Below, one piece after another: positions 51,042 to 59,548 of a stretch of DNA of 64,000 nucleotides. The first letter of the stretch is position 1, and every line of letters begins with the position of its first letter. Below the pieces are notes generated by a model that saw only the letters and a program-made list of their open reading frames with translations, did no database searches and had not been told where the DNA came from. The position numbers and the translations under genes were made by a program. The stretch comes from DASSFZ01 sp035292585. GTDB lineage: Bacteria > Chloroflexota > Anaerolineae > Fen-1058. The DNA lies in assembly GCA_035292585.1 (NCBI GenBank), contig DATDPU010000014.1, positions 29,319 to 93,318 of the forward strand. Direction: 5' to 3'.

Positions 51042-52631
51042 ATGACGAAGGCATACGGCGCAATCATCATCGGGGCCGGCATCAACGGGCTGGTCACGGC
51101 CGCTTATCTTGCGAAGGCCGGGCTGCGCGTGCTGGTCCTGGAGCGGCGAGACCGGGTCGGCGGCGTGAGGGTGACGGAAGAAGCGTATCCGGGTTTTCGC
51201 TTCGACACCTGCGCGCACGATACCGGCTGGTTGAACCCGGCGATCATCCGCGACCTGGCTCTGGCGCGTCATCCGCTGGAGTTCATCCAACCCGATCCGA
51301 CCGTCTGCGCGCCGTCCCCCGACGGCGGTGGCCTGGCGCTGTGGCGCGACGTGGATAAATCGGTCGAGGCCATCCGGCGTTTTTCGAAATCCGACGCCGA
51401 TAGGTGGCCGGCTTTCAGTACACGCATGGCGAAGCTGGCGGGCTTCCTGAAATCGCTGTATGCGATCACACCGCCGAGTATCACGACGACCAATCCAGTG
51501 GAGCTGCTAACGCTCTTGGGATTGGGCCGGCGCTTGCGCGGCCTGGGCCGGCAGGACATGATCGAGCTGGTGCGCGCGCTGCCGATGTCCGTCGACGAGC
51601 TGTTGAACGATTGGTTCGAGACGGACGTGTTGAAAGGCGTGCTCGGCGCGGGCGGCATCACCGGCCTGATGCAGGGGCCGCGCGCCTCCGGCACGGCCTA
51701 CGTCTTTCTGCATCATCAGCTGGGCAGCCCGGCGGGGACCTTCCGTTCGATCGGGTTGGTGCGCGGCGGGATCGGGAATCTGGCAAACGCGATTTCGGCT
51801 GCGGCGCGGCAGCACGGCGTCGAGATCAGGCTGTCGGCGGAAGTCGCTCACATCCTTGTGAAAGCGGATCGTGTGAGCGGCGTCGTGTTGAGGGACGGCG
51901 AGGAAATCGGCGGGCGGCGAGTCGTGTCCGCCGTCGATCCGCGCCGCACGTTCTTCGAGCTGCTCGATCCGTTGCGCCTCGACCCGAACTTCGTGCGCGC
52001 CGTTCAGAACATCAAGTATCGAAACGCGCGGGCTAAGGTCAATCTAGCCTTGAGCGAACTGCCCCATTTCGATGGCCTCGATCCGGCGCACCTGCGCGGC
52101 GCGATTTCGATCAGTCCTAGCCTGGATTATCTTGAACATGCTTACGACGATGCCAAGCACGGCGGCCTCTCGCGCCGGCCGTATCTCGAAGCGATCATTC
52201 CTTCGCTATCCGACCCGACGCTTGCGCCGCCGGGCCGGCACGTCATGTCGATCTGGATGCAGCACGCGCCGTATCGCTTGAAGGATGGCGCGTGGGACGA
52301 TCGCTGCCGCGAAGCGCTGGGCGATCTCGTCGTCAACACGCTGGCCGAGTACGCGCCCCAGCTCAAAGCCTCGATGCTCTATCGCCAGGTGTTGACGCCG
52401 CTCGATTTGGAAAACACGTTTGGGCTGACCGAAGGGCAGCTCGATCACGGCGAGCTCACGCTCGACCAGATTCTGTTCATGCGGCCCGTGCCCGGTTGGG
52501 CCAAGTACCGCACGCCGATGCAAGACCTGTACCTGTGCGGCCCCGGCACGCATCCGGGCGGCGGGGTTGCCGGTGGATCGGGTTACCATGCGGCGCGGGA
52601 GATTCTCAAGGACGTGAAGCGGGTCGGTTGA
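51042..52631 (+). CDS. FAD-dependent oxidoreductase, phytoene-desaturase-like, copy 2
   Basis: 529 residues, alignable along its length with the preceding gene: IIIGAGINGLVTAAYLAKAG, VLVLERRDRVGG, DPRRTFFELLDPLRL, and CGPGTHPGGGVAGGSGYHAAREIL at the FAD-closing end. The region after residue ~60 differs (CAHDTGWLNPAII against SYVVSLLRPEII), so the two may use different substrates or form a heteromer. No signal peptide. Confidence 0.88.
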   Translation: MTKAYGAIIIGAGINGLVTAAYLAKAGLRVLVLERRDRVGGVRVTEEAYPGFRFDTCAHDTGWLNPAIIRDLALARHPLEFIQPDPTVCAPSPDGGGLALWRDVDKSVEAIRRFSKSDADRWPAFSTRMAKLAGFLKSLYAITPPSITTTNPVELLTLLGLGRRLRGLGRQDMIELVRALPMSVDELLNDWFETDVLKGVLGAGGITGLMQGPRASGTAYVFLHHQLGSPAGTFRSIGLVRGGIGNLANAISAAARQHGVEIRLSAEVAHILVKADRVSGVVLRDGEEIGGRRVVSAVDPRRTFFELLDPLRLDPNFVRAVQNIKYRNARAKVNLALSELPHFDGLDPAHLRGAISISPSLDYLEHAYDDAKHGGLSRRPYLEAIIPSLSDPTLAPPGRHVMSIWMQHAPYRLKDGAWDDRCREALGDLVVNTLAEYAPQLKASMLYRQVLTPLDLENTFGLTEGQLDHGELTLDQILFMRPVPGWAKYRTPMQDLYLCGPGTHPGGGVAGGSGYHAAREILKDVKRVG

Positions 52632-52692
52632 AAGGTATCGCGGCAGATTCTTCTCCACGAAGACACACGAAGCACCACGAAATAGGAGCCCC

Positions 52693-53811
52693 ATGCCTAA
52701 CTCCATCACACTCGGCGCCGCCACTTCACAACCCGGAACGATTCAATATGGCCGCTGGGATGCGCTGGAGCACCCCACCGGCCACACCGAATTCTTGCCG
52801 GTCATCATCGCCCAGGGCCGAGAAGATGGGCCATGTATGTGGCTGACTGCCGGTATCCACGGGCCGGAACACGCCGGGCCGAGTGTGCTCTATCGTTTGC
52901 TCACGCCGGAGCTGGTCGCTCAGTTGCACGGGACGATCATCGCTATTCCCGCGCTCAACCCGGCCGGTCTGCGCACGCTGAAACGCGAGCCGTATCACGC
53001 ACCCGATGATCCCAATCGGATGTGGCCGGACGGCCGGCCGGAGAAGCCGCCAGACCCGGATAAGGATCCGCCTTCGTCGCTGGAACGCGCCTACAAGCGC
53101 TTGTTCGACGAAATGATCGCCTGCGCGGATTACGTGATCGACTATCACAACGCCTGGACCGGATCGATCTCGTTCGTCTTCCGCGATCGGGTGATGTATC
53201 GCGCCGATGCCGATCCCGATAAACTGAGCGAGGCCGAGGCGCTGGCGGGCAAACAAGACGAGATGATTCGCGCCTACGGCCACACCGTCGTCAACGAATT
53301 CCCGATCGAAAAGTATCTTGACGAGAAGCTGCACCGCTCGACCTCGGCGGCGGCGTTGCTGGTGGGCCGCCTGCCATCCTTCACGGTCGAGCTGGGCACC
53401 GGCCACATGCCCGATCCGGCGATCGTCGCCGCTTCGGTCGCCGGCACGCGCAACGTGATGCGCTGGGCGGGCATGCTGGATGGCGAACCGGAACCGATCA
53501 CGGGGATCAAGATCGTCGATGCGGGTTTCCCGGTGCGGCGGCGCTGCACGCCGCGCGTGAACGAAGCGTGCGTGGTGCTGCATCGGGTCGAGCCGGGCGA
53601 TTTGGTCAGTGCCGGCGATCCGGTCGCCGAGGTGCGCGATGTCTGGGGGCGGCCGATCGGCGCTGGCGTGCTGCGCTCCGAGCACGACGGTTTCGTCATC
53701 GGCCGCACGCATGGCATCTACTACTATCCCGGCGACCACGTGCTGATCATGGCGATCCGCGACGATGCGCCGATCGTCGCGCCGTATCCAGAGTCTTACT
53801 ACAAAGATTAG
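52693..53811 (+). CDS. Succinylglutamate desuccinylase/aspartoacylase-family hydrolase
   Basis: 372 residues, AGGAG upstream of the ATG. M14-like zinc hydrolase: GIHGPEHAGP supplies the first His and Glu ligands, VIDYHNAWTGSI the second His, and FTVELGTGH the catalytic Glu. The C-terminal ~110 residues form a barrel-sandwich domain (LVSAGDPVAEVRDVWGRPIG). Family members hydrolyse N-acyl amino acids or amides. Its place between FAD oxidoreductases and a DmdA-like gene suggests it opens an N-acylated or ectoine-like nitrogen compound. Confidence 0.87.
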   Translation: MPNSITLGAATSQPGTIQYGRWDALEHPTGHTEFLPVIIAQGREDGPCMWLTAGIHGPEHAGPSVLYRLLTPELVAQLHGTIIAIPALNPAGLRTLKREPYHAPDDPNRMWPDGRPEKPPDPDKDPPSSLERAYKRLFDEMIACADYVIDYHNAWTGSISFVFRDRVMYRADADPDKLSEAEALAGKQDEMIRAYGHTVVNEFPIEKYLDEKLHRSTSAAALLVGRLPSFTVELGTGHMPDPAIVAASVAGTRNVMRWAGMLDGEPEPITGIKIVDAGFPVRRRCTPRVNEACVVLHRVEPGDLVSAGDPVAEVRDVWGRPIGAGVLRSEHDGFVIGRTHGIYYYPGDHVLIMAIRDDAPIVAPYPESYYKD

Positions 53812-53872
53812 ATGAGGGACGAAGGACCATCCGTCCTTCGTCATCCGTCTTTCGTCAAATACGACCAAAATC
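53812..53872. repeat. GACGAAG heptamers with inverted arm
   Basis: GAGGGACGAAGGACCATCCG pairs with TCCTTCGTCATCCGTCTTTC, a hairpin after the hydrolase stop. Confidence 0.75.
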
Positions 53873-53887
53873 CAAGGAGGAAAGGGG

Positions 53888-55039
53888 ATGGGCGCCGGCT
53901 TCGATATGCGCCGGGTTCAGCGCGGGGCGCGGCTGCGGCGCACGCCGTACTTCGCCGCCACACAGCGCTACGGCGCAAAAGGTTACACCGTCTACAACCA
54001 CATGTTCTTCCCGATCCAGTACGACGATTTCGAAAAAGAATACCAGGCGCTGCTCGACGCTGTGACCGTGTGGGATGTGAGCGTCGAACGCCACGTGGAG
54101 ATTACCGGCCGCGATGCCTTTGCCTTTGCCAACCTGCTCACCCCGCGCGACTTGAGCCAGTGCGCGGTCGGGCAGGGCAAGTATGTGGTGATCACCGCCG
54201 AAGACGGCGGCATCATCAACGATCCGGTGCTGATGCGCCTGGGCGAAAACCACTTCTGGTTGGCGCTGGCCGATAGCGACGTGCTGCTGTGGGCCAAAGG
54301 CGTTGCGGTGAACTCCGGCATGCACGTGAACCTCACCGAGCCGGATGTGTCGCCGATCCAGATTCAAGGCCCGAAGTCGAAGCAGGTGGTGTAGGCTTTA
54401 TTCGGGGAGCAAGTGCTTGAACTGCCTTACTACTATTTCCTCGAAACGTCGCTCGACGGTATCCCGGTCATCGTGACGCGCACCGGTTGGAGCGCGGAAG
54501 TCGGTTACGAGCTCTATTTGCGGGACGGCAGCCGTGGCGTCGAGTTGTGGGAGCGGGTGATGGAAGCGGGCCAGCCGCACCACATCGTCCCGACCGGCCC
54601 GTCGGACATTCGACGCCTCGAGGCGGGCATCCTGAACTACGGCGCGGACATGACGCTGGAGAACAACCCGTATGAGGTCGGGTTGGGTTGGCTGATCGAT
54701 GAGGGAAAGCAGGCCGACTACATCGGCAAAGCGGCGCTCCAACGCATCAAAGCTGCAGGGGTCAAGCGCCAGCTGGTCGGCGTGGAGATCGCGGGCGAGC
54801 CGATCGCGTTCAACATGACCAAGTGGGCCGTGACGAAGGCTGGGCAGCCGATCGGGCAAGTTACCTCGGCTGTCTACTCGCCTCGGCTCGAAAAGAACAT
54901 CGGTTACGCCCTGCTGCCGATCGAATACGCGGCGCTCGGCGCGCAGGTGACGGTGATGGTCGAAGATGTTGAAGAGCGCGCAGCGATCGTGGTGCAGAAG
55001 CCGTTTATCGATCCGAAGAAAGATATACCGAAATCCTGA
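53888..55039 (+). pseudogene. GcvT/DmdA-like gene interrupted by in-frame TAG
   Basis: Both halves lie in one frame: 168 codons to TAG at 54392-54394, then 214 further codons to TGA at 55039. The joined product (~382 residues) is a full GcvT-family protein resembling the DMSP-demethylase/DmdA branch: RRTPYFAATQ, YTVYNHMFFPI, VEITGRDAFAFANLLTPRDL, IQGPKSK, then VIVTRTGWSAEVGYELYL and DIRRLEAGILNYG. Nothing else is damaged and no frameshift is needed. The amber codon sits at an IQGPKSKQVV-stop-ALFG junction where relatives usually have a charged or polar residue. It may be a recent nonsense mutation, a sequence error or readthrough. A GTG at 54413 could restart the C-terminal half. Confidence 0.8.
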
Positions 55040-55125
55040 CAGCAAGACGAAGGACGAAAGACGGAAGACGAAGGGCGCCATTTTCGTCGTTGGTCACTCG
55101 TCCTTCGTCAATAATCGCCGTCACT
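55040..55125. repeat. ACGAAGG heptamers with inverted arm
   Basis: GACGAAGGACGAAAGACGGA then CACTCGTCCTTCGTCAATAA, forming a hairpin before the YitT-like gene. Confidence 0.75.
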
Positions 55126-55128
55126 CCT

Positions 55129-55977
55129 ATGCTTCCTCGTCTCCGCGATTACACTCTCATCTTCCTGGGTGTCGTGATCCAGGCGCTGTCGATGGTGTTG
55201 TTCTACCTCCCCAGCAAACTGGCGGCTGGCGGCGTGAGCGGCGTCGCGCAGCTGATCGCCAATTTCACCGGCTGGCCGATCGGCGTGTTGTACATCGCGC
55301 TCAACCTGCCGCTGCTGGCGCTGGGCTGGAAGTATCTGGGCGGGCGGCGCTTTCTGGTTCGGACCATCTTTGCCGTGCTGGCCTATTCGATCGGTCTGGA
55401 CATACTGGGGCAGATGCTACCTGTCGGTCTCACGCCTGATCCGATACTCAACGCCTTATACGGCGGCGTGATCGGCGGCGTCGGCGTGGGGTTGGTGTTG
55501 CGCGGTCAAGGCACAACCGGCGGGACCGATGTTTTGGCGCGACTGCTTCAGAGCTGGCGCGGCATCCCGCTCAGCCACAGCTACGTAACGACCGATGTGC
55601 TGGTGGTGCTGGGCGCGGGCTTGTCGTTCGGCTGGGATTTGGCGCTGTACGCCGTCGTCGCGCTGTACGTCGGCGGGGTCGCCGCCGAGTTCGCCGCCGA
55701 AGGGGTGCGCGTCGTACGGATCGTCGTGATCGTGACCAAAGACCCGCAGCCGGTTGCCGACAAGATTCTGCGCGAGTTGGAGCGCGGCGTCACCATGTGG
55801 CAGGGCGTGGGGATGTATTCGGGCGAGCAACGCTCGGTGTTGTTCTGCACCGTCACCCGCGCCGAGCTCAACCCGCTCAAGGCGATCATCCATGAAATCG
55901 ATCCCGACGCCTTCGTCGTGATCGGCGAGGCGCACGAGGCGTTGGGCGAAGGGTTCAAGCCGCTGCGGCCGTCGTGA
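55129..55977 (+). CDS. YitT-family membrane protein (DUF161 plus DUF2179)
   Basis: 282 residues from ATG 55129. Five to six membrane helices (YTLIFLGVVIQALSMVLFYLP first; GGVIGGVGVGLVLRGQGTTGGTDVLARLL is the signature loop region) followed by a ~80-residue cytosolic DUF2179 domain (VAEFAAEGVRVVRIVVIVT-like strand, GVTMWQGVGMYSGEQ, AIIHEIDPDAFVVIGEAHEALGEGF). This is the YitT/YpjC/YqfU family, whose function is not firmly known. Confidence 0.9.
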   Translation: MLPRLRDYTLIFLGVVIQALSMVLFYLPSKLAAGGVSGVAQLIANFTGWPIGVLYIALNLPLLALGWKYLGGRRFLVRTIFAVLAYSIGLDILGQMLPVGLTPDPILNALYGGVIGGVGVGLVLRGQGTTGGTDVLARLLQSWRGIPLSHSYVTTDVLVVLGAGLSFGWDLALYAVVALYVGGVAAEFAAEGVRVVRIVVIVTKDPQPVADKILRELERGVTMWQGVGMYSGEQRSVLFCTVTRAELNPLKAIIHEIDPDAFVVIGEAHEALGEGFKPLRPS

Positions 55978-56078
55978 TGCCAGGCCGAGGTAGCATCTGA
56001 AGTAAGTCCGATCCACCAAGGCATACGCAGAAACACCAAATGTACTTCACCCAAGCTCACTGCATTAAAGCGCATGAG

Positions 56079-56648
56079 CTAAACTGCTATCCCCAAGATA
56101 AGAACAGGAATATCAATGTCGGCTACGCCGCGTTGCTGTAAATCCCAAACAAACTGCTCAAAGTATGAGACACCGGATGACATCTCGATAACAAAGTCCT
56201 TGACAGGTACTATCTCAATACCTACGTCAATGACATCCAGGTTGTGAAATATGGTCATCTTGGCGCAGACGTTGTAAACCATGAAGGCATACTTACCGAA
56301 TTGAACTTCTACTCCGACCCGATTCTTGACAAAGTCCATATCCCGATAAGCACCCTTTGACGATCTTGAGGGCGTAAAACCTGACGTATAGTATTGTGTC
56401 GGATACTCGCACAGAACCCGATGACTTTTCCACCGCCGCTTTTCAAATTCTTGCCTGAATGCCCTGTTCAGTGAATCCGGACTATATAGGATTTTATCAA
56501 GCTTAGTCCTCTCGCGGCTGACTTTCGTTTTGTGGATTCGGCTATCTACTGCGGCGATAACCTCCTTGACATCGCGTAACTCGGAGGCAAACCGTGACTC
56601 GATGATTTCTTTGCCGCCCTTGAAGGAATACATGCCTGCAAGAATCAT
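56079..56648 (-). CDS. Type II restriction endonuclease, BglII/BstYI-like
   Basis: 189 residues. The segment YRDMDFVKNRVGVEVQFGKYAFM resembles the BglII/BstYI active site, where Asp, Glu and Gln (D...EVQ) replace the usual D...ExK. Length is near BstYI (~200). BglII cuts AGATCT and BstYI cuts RGATCY, so a GATC-core site is expected. The start overlaps the upstream methyltransferase stop by 4 bases. Codon use is less GC-rich than all neighbours, consistent with transfer. Confidence 0.85.
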   Translation of the reverse strand: MILAGMYSFKGGKEIIESRFASELRDVKEVIAAVDSRIHKTKVSRERTKLDKILYSPDSLNRAFRQEFEKRRWKSHRVLCEYPTQYYTSGFTPSRSSKGAYRDMDFVKNRVGVEVQFGKYAFMVYNVCAKMTIFHNLDVIDVGIEIVPVKDFVIEMSSGVSYFEQFVWDLQQRGVADIDIPVLILGIAV

Positions 56649-57634
56649 CTATATCTCCGTTTCTTCTCTAATAGTTTCTTGCGAGGAGCAGTTTGCCATT
56701 CTTCAGGAATCTGGGAGACTTTCTCTTTACCGGTGGGCTGGTAGACAGGCTTTCCAAGTGGCCGAACCTTAAGCGTGCCATTGAACTGGGCCTGAAGCCG
56801 ATCATGAGCAATCTGTACATACTCTGCTTCTTTTTCGCTGCCTGCGGCTCGCCGGTTGTGCATAGTTGCAGCGATGAGAGAGGTACCAACACCGGTGTAT
56901 GGGTCAAAGACCCAATTGCCTTCATTGGTTAGCGCAAGGATGCATCGCTCAGCCAGTTCAATCGGGTATTGGCAGGGATGGCTGGTTTTTTCGGGGTGAT
57001 TAGACTTCACATTGGGAATATCCCACAAAGCTTCTTCCCAATCTTTAAGTAAGACTTCCCAAACATCAGAAGGATTCTTGCCAAGCGGATTACCGGATGG
57101 CTTACCCACGTTAGGGCCTTTGAAATGCCGCTTGCCGGGATATTTCGAGGGCACACGAACTGCATCAAGATTGAAGACATAGTCATCGGTCTTGGTGAAC
57201 CAAAGCAGTGTTTCGTATCGGCCTGAGAATCTCTTTGACGCGTGTAAGCCATGTCCAAAGTGCCAGACGATACGATTGCGCAGGAAAAGATTCAACTTCT
57301 TAAAGATGCCGTAGTACAGAATGTCTAGCGGGTACACTTCTCCATCTTGGACAAAGTTGCCGACTTGCCAGCAGATGCTCCCGTCATCTCTGAGTATCCG
57401 ATAGAGTTGGGCGATCACTTGCGTTTGCGTTTCGAGGTACGCTTCGATTGAAACACGATCTTCGTAGTCCTTACCTAAATTGTAAGGGGGCGAAGTGACG
57501 ATGAGGCTTATCGATTTGTCCGGGATGGTTGCGATGAAATCGCTTACATCGCCCTGATAGAGGACTAAGGGAGCCTCTGAGGTAAAATGGCTCTCAATTC
57601 GCTTCGGCGCTTCAAACAGGGGGAGGTTCATCAT
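56645..57634 (-). CDS. DNA (cytosine-N4) methyltransferase, type II R-M partner
   Basis: 329 residues. Motif IV TSPPYNLGKDY is the N4-cytosine type (TSPPY rather than DPPY), and motif I DPYTGVGTSLIAA comes after it, the circularly permuted beta-class order. A basic C-terminal tail (RKKLLEKKRRYR) may contact DNA. Coupled by ATGA to the BglII-like endonuclease, whose characterised relatives are also paired with N4-cytosine methylases. Lower GC than the surroundings. Confidence 0.92.
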   Translation of the reverse strand: MMNLPLFEAPKRIESHFTSEAPLVLYQGDVSDFIATIPDKSISLIVTSPPYNLGKDYEDRVSIEAYLETQTQVIAQLYRILRDDGSICWQVGNFVQDGEVYPLDILYYGIFKKLNLFLRNRIVWHFGHGLHASKRFSGRYETLLWFTKTDDYVFNLDAVRVPSKYPGKRHFKGPNVGKPSGNPLGKNPSDVWEVLLKDWEEALWDIPNVKSNHPEKTSHPCQYPIELAERCILALTNEGNWVFDPYTGVGTSLIAATMHNRRAAGSEKEAEYVQIAHDRLQAQFNGTLKVRPLGKPVYQPTGKEKVSQIPEEWQTAPRKKLLEKKRRYR

Positions 57635-57957
57635 AGATTTGTCGCCCTCATCGGTAATACTGGATTCGCTTAATCATACCGATTGATGGCAAATGGCGCA
57701 ACCCTCTATTTCTGAATTAGCAGGGCCTGTGCAAAGTCCGTCTAGCCCTGTCATGTTGAGCGACCAAAGGGAGCGAAGCATCTCCCCCGCTGCGCGTGCT
57801 GGCCGATTGTCGCTGAGATTCTTCGCCGCTGCGCGGCTCAGAATGACCGTCAGGGGCCGTGTCAAGTGACTGTGCACAAGCCCTATCTGAATTAGCGGAG
57901 CGCCTTGATCACACAGAGTGGCTAACCTCTTGATCATCCGCGAAAGGAGAGCCGGAC
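57635..57957. other. Gene-free spacer with MITE-like element
   Basis: 323 bases between the divergent R-M pair and the DinB gene. The middle is occupied by a 164-bp inverted-repeat element (57722-57885). The left 75 bases should carry the R-M promoter on the minus strand. No small gene was recognised. Confidence 0.6.
57722..57885. mobile_element. MITE-like element flanked by 11-bp direct repeats
   Basis: AGGGCCTGTGCAAAGT (57722-57737) and ACTGTGCACAAGCCCT (57870-57885) are inverted repeats with 14 of 16 matches. TCTGAATTAGC flanks both sides (57711-57721 and 57887-57897), a likely target duplication. Nested inside are the widespread GTCATGTTGAGCG...GCATCTCCC and GAGATTCTTCGCCGC...GCTCAGAATGACC arms. 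Confidence 0.75.
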
Positions 57958-58449
57958 ATGACGCATGCAGAGCGTAAACGCAAAATCGAAGCGTATGGCG
58001 CTGCTTACCAAATGTTGATCGAGGCGCTGGGCGAGTTTCCCAAAGCGATGTGGCGCTTCAAGCCCTCTCCCGATGATTGGAGCATCCAGGAGTTGATCAT
58101 CCACCTCGCCGACAGCGAGGCCAACAGTTTCATCCGCTGCCGCCGGCTGTACGCCGAGCCGGGGACGGCGGTCCTGGCGTACAACGAAGTGCAATGGGCG
58201 AAGGCGCTCGACTATGAGCACCAGAGTACGGACGATGCTTTAGAGCTGTTCAAGTGGCTGCGCCTGGCGAGTCACAAGTTGATCCAAACCTGGCCCGAGT
58301 CGGCCTGGGCGAACACGATCGAGCACCCGGAGAATGGCGTGATGACCGCCGACGACTGGCTGGACGTGTACGCGCGGCACATCCCCGAACACGTCGAGCA
58401 GATGCGGCGCAACTATCGCGAGTGGCAAAGGCGCGGACAGCCGGTTTGA
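57958..58449 (+). CDS. DinB-family protein
   Basis: 163 residues, GAAAGGAGAG upstream of the ATG. Four-helix DinB/YfiT fold with the metal-binding His triad visible as IIHLADSE (first His) and ARHIPEHVEQM (two more). DinB-like proteins are putative thiol S-transferases or metal-dependent hydrolases; the specific reaction is unknown. Confidence 0.88.
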   Translation: MTHAERKRKIEAYGAAYQMLIEALGEFPKAMWRFKPSPDDWSIQELIIHLADSEANSFIRCRRLYAEPGTAVLAYNEVQWAKALDYEHQSTDDALELFKWLRLASHKLIQTWPESAWANTIEHPENGVMTADDWLDVYARHIPEHVEQMRRNYREWQRRGQPV

Positions 58450-58464
58450 GCGCAGGAAGCGGGG

Positions 58465-59172
58465 TTAAGGGTTTACCGTGATCTCGATCGGACAGCGATT
58501 TCGATCACAGACGCCGACCGGGTTGCCCGCATAGTAGATGTTGAAATCCGAGCGCCAGAACCGATTCTGCCCACTGCGCGTCACCCGCTCGCCGACCTGA
58601 CGACACTCGATTCCCTCCGGCGGGCGAGGGTTGCTGGAGCTCTGCCAGGCCGTAACGCACTCGCCGCTGTTGAGCGCGTCGCTGCCCCACTCCTCACCGT
58701 TGATCGCGCCATTTCCATCACCCAGGCGCAGCCGCCTGATGGGAAATGTTGATGCACTTTGATTCACCACAAACAGGCCGTCGTCGTTGCGCTTGGCGAG
58801 GAGCAAGTTGTAGGTCACCGGTTCAGCTGTGGGCATGTCTGTCGGCGTGGCGGTCAGCGTAGGCGTGGGGGAGAGGGTATCAGTCGCCGTAGGGGTGGGT
58901 GTGGATGTCTCCGTCGCGGTCGGGCTGGGCGTGAAGGTCGGCGGGACGAACTGCGTCGGCGAAGGCGATAGGGTGACGCCAGGCGCCGGCGTCGCTGCCG
59001 TCGGGGCGAGGGTAGCCGTCGGCGTAGCGGTGATCAACGCCACTCGATTCGAAGGCGCGACCAGTAACGCGGCAATGCCGGCGCAATAGCACAACCCGGT
59101 TAGGCTAAGGATACTCAGTAAGACTCGGTAACGCCTGCGCCGGTTTTCCAATAAATTTCCGAACAACCGCAC
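58465..59172 (-). CDS. Membrane-anchored protein with Thr/Pro linker
   Basis: 235 residues. Basic N-terminus, one hydrophobic segment (~17-40: VLLSILSLTGLCYCAGIAAL), a ~80-residue Thr/Pro/Ala linker of TPTPTAT type, then a ~110-residue extracellular domain with four Cys (GECVTAW, IECRQVG, GVCDRNRC), probably disulfide-bonded. The C-terminal domain includes LRLGDGNGAINGEEWG and GNPVGVCDRNRCPIEI. It resembles extracytoplasmic proteins common in Chloroflexota; no family was recognised. Confidence 0.78.
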   Translation of the reverse strand: MRLFGNLLENRRRRYRVLLSILSLTGLCYCAGIAALLVAPSNRVALITATPTATLAPTAATPAPGVTLSPSPTQFVPPTFTPSPTATETSTPTPTATDTLSPTPTLTATPTDMPTAEPVTYNLLLAKRNDDGLFVVNQSASTFPIRRLRLGDGNGAINGEEWGSDALNSGECVTAWQSSSNPRPPEGIECRQVGERVTRSGQNRFWRSDFNIYYAGNPVGVCDRNRCPIEITVNP

Positions 59173-59218
59173 TCACTACTCCATGTCAAACCCTGCCCGC
59201 AGCCGGCCAAACCGATGG

Positions 59219-59281
59219 GTAGCCTAGCCCCCTGCTTGCGCCCCCTTGTGGGCGTTGGACGGGCACAAGGCCCTAGGCTAC
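59219..59281. repeat. GTAG...CTAC dispersed repeat, copy 4
   Basis: GTAGCCTAGCCCCCTGCTTG ... GGGCACAAGGCCCTAGGCTAC, with outer complementary flanks CCGATGG and CCAATCGG extending the inverted repeat. Confidence 0.85.
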
Positions 59282-59311
59282 ACCCAATCGGCAGGTCTCC
59301 ATCGATTCTAC

Positions 59312-59548
59312 TCAGCGGCTGATGGTGATGAAGGCCGCCGGGCCGTTCAGCTGGTTGATCTGATCGACGACCCACAAGATCTCGTTGGGGAACAGGCGGA
59401 TCAGGTACAGGGCAACCGCCACCAGCAAGATCGGCACGAAAAGAGCTCGTCCCCGGAAAAAGGCGATGATCAGGATGATCATGATCAGGAGATCGACCCA
59501 ACCGATGGTAAACGTGAACTGCGTAGAAACGCCCTGTAGCAGCATCAT
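59312..59548 (-). CDS. Small membrane protein, unknown function
   Basis: 78 residues; the start at MMLLQGVSTQFTF follows GGAGG at 7 bases, which excludes longer in-frame starts. Two membrane helices (WVDLLIMIILIIAFFRGRA region and FVPILLVAVALYLIRLFP) separated by a short basic turn, then a short polar C-terminus. No family recognised. Confidence 0.7.
   Translation of the reverse strand: MMLLQGVSTQFTFTIGWVDLLIMIILIIAFFRGRALFVPILLVAVALYLIRLFPNEILWVVDQINQLNGPAAFITISR

Noticed and set aside
49401..52631. Carotenoid biosynthesis operon based on CrtI-like oxidoreductases
   Set aside because: No phytoene synthase, cyclase or other carotenoid gene accompanies them; the neighbours point to amine or methyl-group catabolism.
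54392..54394. TAG read as pyrrolysine
   Set aside because: The gene belongs to the GcvT/DmdA family, not the methylamine methyltransferases that use pyrrolysine, and no pyl genes were seen. Nonsense mutation or error is simpler.
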